A program made the translations under genes and the position numbers. The notes beneath the pieces were generated by a model, which was given only the letters and a program-made list of their open reading frames with translations, had not been told where the DNA came from and ran no database searches. Positions 8,152 through 11,801 of a DNA stretch of 11,801 nucleotides are shown piece after piece. The DNA is from Clarireedia homoeocarpa (taxonomy: Eukaryota; Ascomycota; Leotiomycetes; Helotiales; Rutstroemiaceae), in NCBI GenBank assembly GCA_001465935.1, contig LNKV01000155.1, positions 1 to 11,801 of the forward strand. Reading direction: 5' to 3'. Numbering within the stretch: the stretch's first letter is position 1; every line of letters begins with the position of its first letter.

Positions 8152-9301
8152 TTACCCTTTCTTCATATCTTGATTCCAAGCTACTAGAAACCTCTCTTTC
8201 AATTCCAAAATATCGAAATCTGCCCCATCCAATGCACCAGCAGCGGTAGCAGCAGCAAAAACTCCTGCTCCGCCAACACCAGCGCCGAAAATTCCACCTA
8301 AAGCAGCCCCTCCCATGGCGGCACTTTGACACCACGCAAAAATACTCCCAGCTTCTACAACGCCTATGCTAGATTGCCATGCTGCAGCTGCAGAGCCAGC
8401 AACAGGGCCCACAGCTGAAAATCCAACTGCACCAAGGAGTGGTACTGTGGCGAGGGACGCAGCTGAAACAACTCCACCTAAGACTTGGAAACCGAATCTG
8501 ATAGGATGATTTTTGATATAGCTGTGTATATCTGCTTGAAAAATACGAGGAAAGGTAGTTAGCTATGAATAGAGATGTAACACAAGAGGAATGCAGAAAT
8601 TCGTAGAGTAAGAGAATAAAGGAGAAGGAAATATTATACAAGCAAACAGGAGAGTTAGATACAACCAACGGACCTTTCTTGCGAAAATTAAACATTTCCT
8701 CTGCAAACCTCGGGCACCAATGTCCTAAAATCCTTGGAGTTATCGATAAACCCCAAAGATCGTCCGGAAACTCTCCTTTAGCAATGAGACCCTGAATCTT
8801 CTCCTCATTGTCTACACCTTCATATATCTCGTAGAAAAGTTGGTGGCATGCAATGACTTCGTACAAAATGCTGCCCAATGCAAACAATTCTGCGCGTCGA
8901 ATTTTGTCTTTGTTAAGAATAAGCTGATCTGATATCACTTCTGGAAGTCGGTAGCGAGCTGGATATCGCTTTGCTGGTACTGAGAACGTTGGTGGGTTCT
9001 GAGGGATGTTTTCCACAGACCCGTCCAGACTCAGGACAAGATCCCAATTGCGGATGTGACTACGATCCATCGGTTCTAAATCTCTAAGGAATAGTTCCGA
9101 GATGGACTTTACCCATTGTAAGCGCAACTTATCTTCGTTGTTATGATCGGATTTCTCGCGACTTTTTAAGTAGGCTGGTAGTCGAACCCTGCACAATGCT
9201 AGCTCTGGAGCCATCATTCTGTTGTTTATATCCCGGAATATCGAGCCGAAAGGTATCAATGCTAACAAATAATATTGACAATGATTGGTAGTAGCATGCA
9301 T
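8152..9301 (-). CDS. Degenerate protein kinase with a C-terminal IFI6/IFI27 (6-16)-like hydrophobic domain (about 335 aa, two exons)
   Basis: Exon 1 9301-8674 gives 209 codons plus 1 nt; exon 2 8531-8152 gives the remaining 126 residues and a TAA. Exon 1 is a kinase C-lobe: helix E-like LRLQWVKSISE (59-69), a catalytic-loop position reading FLRDLEPMD (71-79, His lost, no matching Asn), LDG (92-94) in place of DFG, RYRLPEVIS (117-124) as the APE region, RRAELFALGSILYEVI (helix F, Asp replaced by Glu) and HWCPRFAEEM near the end. The ATP-binding N-lobe is barely visible, so this is probably a pseudokinase, or lacks upstream exons. Exon 2 reads YIKNHPIRFGFQVLGG, then long Gly/Ala-rich hydrophobic stretches containing GPVAGSAAAAWQSSIG, AGSIFAWCQSAAMGGAA and GAGVGGAGVFAA. 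The AGS..A..QS.iG and FA..QSA.MGG patterns fit the Ifi-6-16 family, whose animal members sit in mitochondrial or ER membranes and modulate cell death. Function here is inference. The start at 9299-9301 is uncertain; Met29/Met30 are alternatives. Confidence 0.78.
8532..8673 (-). other. Intron joining the kinase and IFI6-like parts (142 nt, proposed)
   Basis: Donor GTCCGT at 8673, branch-like GCTAAC close to the 3' end, acceptor AAGCAG ending at 8532. It joins FNFRKK to DIHSYIKNHP in phase (1+2 nt), skipping a stretch that otherwise encodes sequence unlike either domain. A weaker donor, GTGTTA at 8583, would give a 52-nt intron in the same phase and keep about 30 hydrophobic residues. The acceptor is better supported than the donor. 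Confidence 0.6.
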
Positions 9302-9960
9302 CCGGAAAGAGAAGATACTATTAACTTCTGCTTGAAAGTAATCTGCATGAAATGGAAGTAAGGTAGGATAGCTATTCCCTCAGACCGACTTAGTTATTGG
9401 GAAAATGGTAGTATAATTACATGATGTTGGTGGCTGTCATAGATGCGGGGAATAAGGTTACTTGGTAAGACGGTCAATGCTTTTCGTCTTTTGGTACATG
9501 GGCGGGACAAGAGTGAAAAGCCTTCTATACTGTAGCTTTCTATCCCACACAGAATTATTATTGGATAAATCAAATAAGCTTTCTTTGCGGTTTTCATATA
9601 TGCAAGCTCTCGGAGTTGTTTAGAAGAATACAATAAAATGTGGTCATAAAAAACGTCCAGACGGATGTTCGGTGGACAGAAGACGTTTAAGCAAATCTGT
9701 AAACGGAAGCTAAATGCGCCGACCAATAAGGTAACTATTTCTCTTTCCTTCTTTTATCTCCCCATATATGCCCATACTTCTCCGGATCCCTCTAGAATAT
9801 CTGATCCCTAGAAATAAAGTTATAATAGTATGTTCATCAGCACTACTTAACTCTTGATTCATAATATAGTTGAGTGATAACCTTTATTTCCGACTTCTTC
9901 CACCATCACCATACTGCTGGCCTTGTTACTATTCCCAGCTATCTTCCTGCCAAACTAGAT
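9302..9960. other. Divergent promoter region between the kinase/IFI6-like and 3CxxC genes
   Basis: The two genes face away from each other, so this spacer should contain both 5' regions. A 110-codon minus-strand frame (9394-9726) could include an upstream kinase exon, but I cannot identify a glycine loop or a catalytic lysine in it. The plus-strand frame of the 3CxxC gene is open back to about 9874, without an ATG before 9961. Confidence 0.5.
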
Positions 9961-10446
9961 ATGCCTCCTGGAAGACCGAAGTTGGAAGAAAGATGGTCCA
10001 TATATCCATCACTCCACAATGATATATCACGCTTGCTGGAAATCGATGATCTGCATTTCGACTTCTATGAAGTTGATGACCCTGATAATTGTATCAAACA
10101 ATATGATACTTACATTATGGGTTATTTCATATGCCACAACCGTGCATGCGCTTCGAAAGGATGGGCAAGCAAGCAAATTGCCATCACTATACGAATGTAC
10201 CTTGGAGAAAAATACAATGCAAGGGTATATCATCAACGTTGCAAGAGCTGCAACAGTCTCAGTCAACCGCATTTAAATAAGTCATATGCGGAAAGAGTCG
10301 CATATCGTATCAAAAAGTGGTGTGGAATACGGATGGAATTGCCGCATTATTCAGGTCCAAGCAAAGGTCCACATAATAGTGATTTATGTGAAGGATGTAG
10401 AGATGGCCATTGCAGTGGCCTACGGATGCATGGTTTAAGTGGATAA
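9961..10446 (+). CDS. Small 3CxxC-type zinc-finger protein (161 aa)
   Basis: The first ATG of the open frame is at 9961; stop TAA is at 10444-10446. The protein starts MPPGRPKLEERWSIYPSLHN and carries the ordered metal-binding pairs of the zf-3CxxC family: C58-x4-C63 (CHNRAC), C94-x2-C97 (CKSC), then C143-x2-C146 (CEGC) followed by H150-C151. Between them are the family's conserved strings KQIAITIRMY, YNARVYHQRC, SYAERVAYRIKKW and GPHNSDLCEGC. This nearly fills the protein, as is usual for the small fungal members, so it looks complete and intact. Related zinc-binding domains in animals occur in receptor-transporting proteins; the fungal members have no established function that I can name. 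There is no signal peptide or membrane segment, and no intron is needed. Confidence 0.9.
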   Translation: MPPGRPKLEERWSIYPSLHNDISRLLEIDDLHFDFYEVDDPDNCIKQYDTYIMGYFICHNRACASKGWASKQIAITIRMYLGEKYNARVYHQRCKSCNSLSQPHLNKSYAERVAYRIKKWCGIRMELPHYSGPSKGPHNSDLCEGCRDGHCSGLRMHGLSG

Positions 10447-10734
10447 AGCAGTGAGCTTGGATGTCCAACTCATAGTGGATTCAGCTAATAATTATTCAGA
10501 TGCCAGACCTTGAACGAATGAAAACGAGAATGAAAGATGTTAGAGAAAGTGGATACTTCGTTGGAGCGATATCTTTTTGTCCTTGATTTCATATTCGATA
10601 TATGTATAGTTTGCCACTACAAACATCGATTGTGGTATACCCTTTGAGATTTTCACGATTTTCTCAAATCCGTCCAATCTTTGCAACTTCACCTTAAGTG
10701 TGCTCCATCTCCAATAGACGTGCAACCTTCATAG

Positions 10735-11010
10735 TTTGTCGCCAAGATCTCAGCAGCCTGTACGGTCCTGATGGTGGATATCATTCTATTTCACGGAAAA
10801 TCAGCGGCTTACGATTCCCTCATCTCTTACATCGAACACCACTTCATTACCTTGATCACAAGTTAGTATAGCCGCAAGCCAGAGATAAATATTACCAAAG
10901 TCGAGGTCTACTGGCTACCTCATCATGGTTTCCTCGTCGCGGCTATGATTGCGAGACATTCTTATTCGCACCTAACAACATTCAGGTGCTCCTTTTTTGA
11001 AGCCTTCTAG
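10735..11010 (+). pseudogene. Possible gene relic: one frame, interrupted by a single stop
   Basis: In one frame, between TAG 10732-10734 and TAG 11008-11010, there are about 91 codons with only one internal stop (TAG 10864-10866). Before it the frame reads AACTVLMVDIILFHGKSAAYDS; after it reads NITKVEVYWLPHHGFLVAAM. LPHHG recalls the histidine motif of metallo-hydrolase-fold proteins, but the rest does not let me name a family. It may be a decayed exon or chance. Confidence 0.22.
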
Positions 11011-11309
11011 AAATGTTTGAGAAATTGACATTACGATGCGGGGCTTGCTTTCTCCACGCAAACCCATGACATTTATTGCTTACCTTCGTCCCTCAGCGCA
11101 CGCCTATTCGATGTTACTTATAAATTTCATGCATTACATGAACTCGCGCTAGCTTGGGGAGAGTTAGGCAATTGCAAAGAGTCCGGCTGAACTATATTAC
11201 TTCTTTGGAGTATCGACAGTCACCTAGGAGAGAAATTGATAATGCAGAGATATGAACAAGAAAAATTGGGGAGGAAAGGAAGAAGCCGAAGGATGATTTT
11301 GATATTGTG

Positions 11310-11501
11310 AATGTATGCTTGTGCTTTGGTTTCTTAAACAGAGGCACAGCGGGTAAATATAGGCTTCAATTATAAGGTACTCGTTGCTTGACTTGACTGG
11401 ACTATTGGGCTATCTACAGTGGGAAGGACTAGCTATATATATAGGCCTCCCCAGGCCTATTGCCTTAGGCTTTACAGGCCGAGGGTATATACGGCATTAC
11501 A
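11310..11501 (-). mobile_element. LTR-like segment, possibly a solo or decayed retrotransposon LTR
   Basis: Read on the minus strand from 11501, it starts TGTAATGCCGTATATACCC. It contains nested GGCCT/AGGCC motifs and a TATATATATAG box, then runs into an AT-rich tail. This arrangement resembles fungal retrotransposon LTRs. I found no matching second end, no target-site duplication and no gag/pol coding nearby, so the left boundary is approximate and the call is weak. Confidence 0.25.
11441..11460. repeat. Perfect 8-bp inverted repeat with CCCC loop
   Basis: ATAGGCCT (11441-11448), loop CCCC (11449-11452), AGGCCTAT (11453-11460). It sits next to an alternating TA run (11434-11442) and inside the LTR-like segment, where a TATA box would be expected on the minus strand. 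Confidence 0.8.
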
Positions 11502-11801
11502 TTTTCGGCGAAGAAGGGCAGTTACCGCCCGCCGTCGAAGAGGAAGGCAGTCGCCGAGACTGACACTTTGACCTTCTTATCACCTGACAAGGGATCGTTG
11601 AGGCTGGAGTACTCCCTACTCACTACACGGACCACCGTGTACGCGTTTATGTCAGTGAGAGAAATGCCAGCGCGTCTTCCTCTTGTTTTACTGCTTGAAT
11701 AGTAAGCCTTTGTATGATTAAATTCACATAATGTCCACACGCTGCAGGGCCAGTTGGTGTGGAGGGCTGGTTCGTGAACGTTAATTGATTTCTCGACTTC
11801 G

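Larger units (their letters stand above)
11011..11801. other. Right-hand non-coding region; no gene supported
   Basis: Apart from the LTR-like segment I see no gene. A 72-codon minus-strand frame (11522-11740) lacks recognisable motifs. Base composition becomes more GC-rich after about 11440, unlike the AT-rich spacers to the left, which may mark inserted DNA. Confidence 0.45.

Noticed and set aside
9178..9195. tRNA T-loop-like GGTTCGA string on the minus strand
   Set aside because: It lies inside the kinase coding exon and no acceptor or anticodon stem can be built around it.
9394..9726. 110-codon minus-strand frame that might be an N-lobe exon of the kinase/IFI6-like gene
   Set aside because: No glycine loop, catalytic lysine or helix-C glutamate could be identified, and the splice sites toward 9301 are ambiguous.
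9874..9960. Upstream in-frame extension of the 3CxxC protein, including a His-rich stretch
   Set aside because: It has no ATG; the first ATG at 9961 gives a protein of the usual family length and start.
11522..11740. 72-codon minus-strand frame at the right end
   Set aside because: No motif; probably chance, or sequence beside a decayed repeat.

Overview
The window looks like an accessory, gene-poor stretch of a filamentous ascomycete genome (Pezizomycotina, probably Leotiomycetes such as a Botrytis/Sclerotinia relative). Reasons: a FunK1-type fungal kinase, an NB-ARC/TPR receptor of the kind expanded in these fungi, short introns (47-52 nt) with CTAAC/CTGAC branch sites, small fungal-type RNase III and 3CxxC zinc-finger proteins, and AT-rich spacers. 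The species assignment is inference from gene families only.

Layout. 1-2342 (+): a FunK1 protein kinase, open at the left window edge and therefore 5'-partial, with a PD-(D/E)xK nuclease-like N-terminal half. 2585-4473 (-): an NB-ARC/TPR NLR-like receptor in three exons. I reconstructed two introns (4322-4373 and 4122-4170) that reveal a short N-terminal exon with an amyloid-motif-like segment. The gene carries an in-frame TAG (3974-3976) just after the P-loop segment and ends abruptly after only a few TPRs. 4474-5412: no supportable gene. 5413-6387 (-): an intronless multi-finger C2H2 protein. 6388-7594: no supportable gene. 7595-8078 (+): a short RNase III-domain gene with one intron, broken by a frameshift, with most catalytic acidic residues substituted. 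8152-9301 (-): a degenerate protein kinase spliced to a glycine/alanine-rich hydrophobic tail that resembles the interferon-inducible 6-16 (IFI6/IFI27) family. 9961-10446 (+): a small 3CxxC-type zinc-finger protein, divergent from the previous gene. 10447-11801: mostly non-coding, with a possible gene relic (10735-11010) and an LTR-like, palindrome-bearing segment (about 11310-11501).

How the genes relate. They are not an operon and nothing in the sequence proves joint function. The collection (an NLR with a possible amyloid signalling motif, a nuclease-kinase fusion, a kinase with a membrane-active-looking tail, an RNase III-like protein) is typical of fungal regions that carry fast-evolving self/non-self recognition or cell-death genes. 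Two of the six genes are visibly damaged, which fits birth-and-death evolution in such a region. The most original candidates are the kinase/IFI6-like fusion and the NLR's hidden N-terminal exon.
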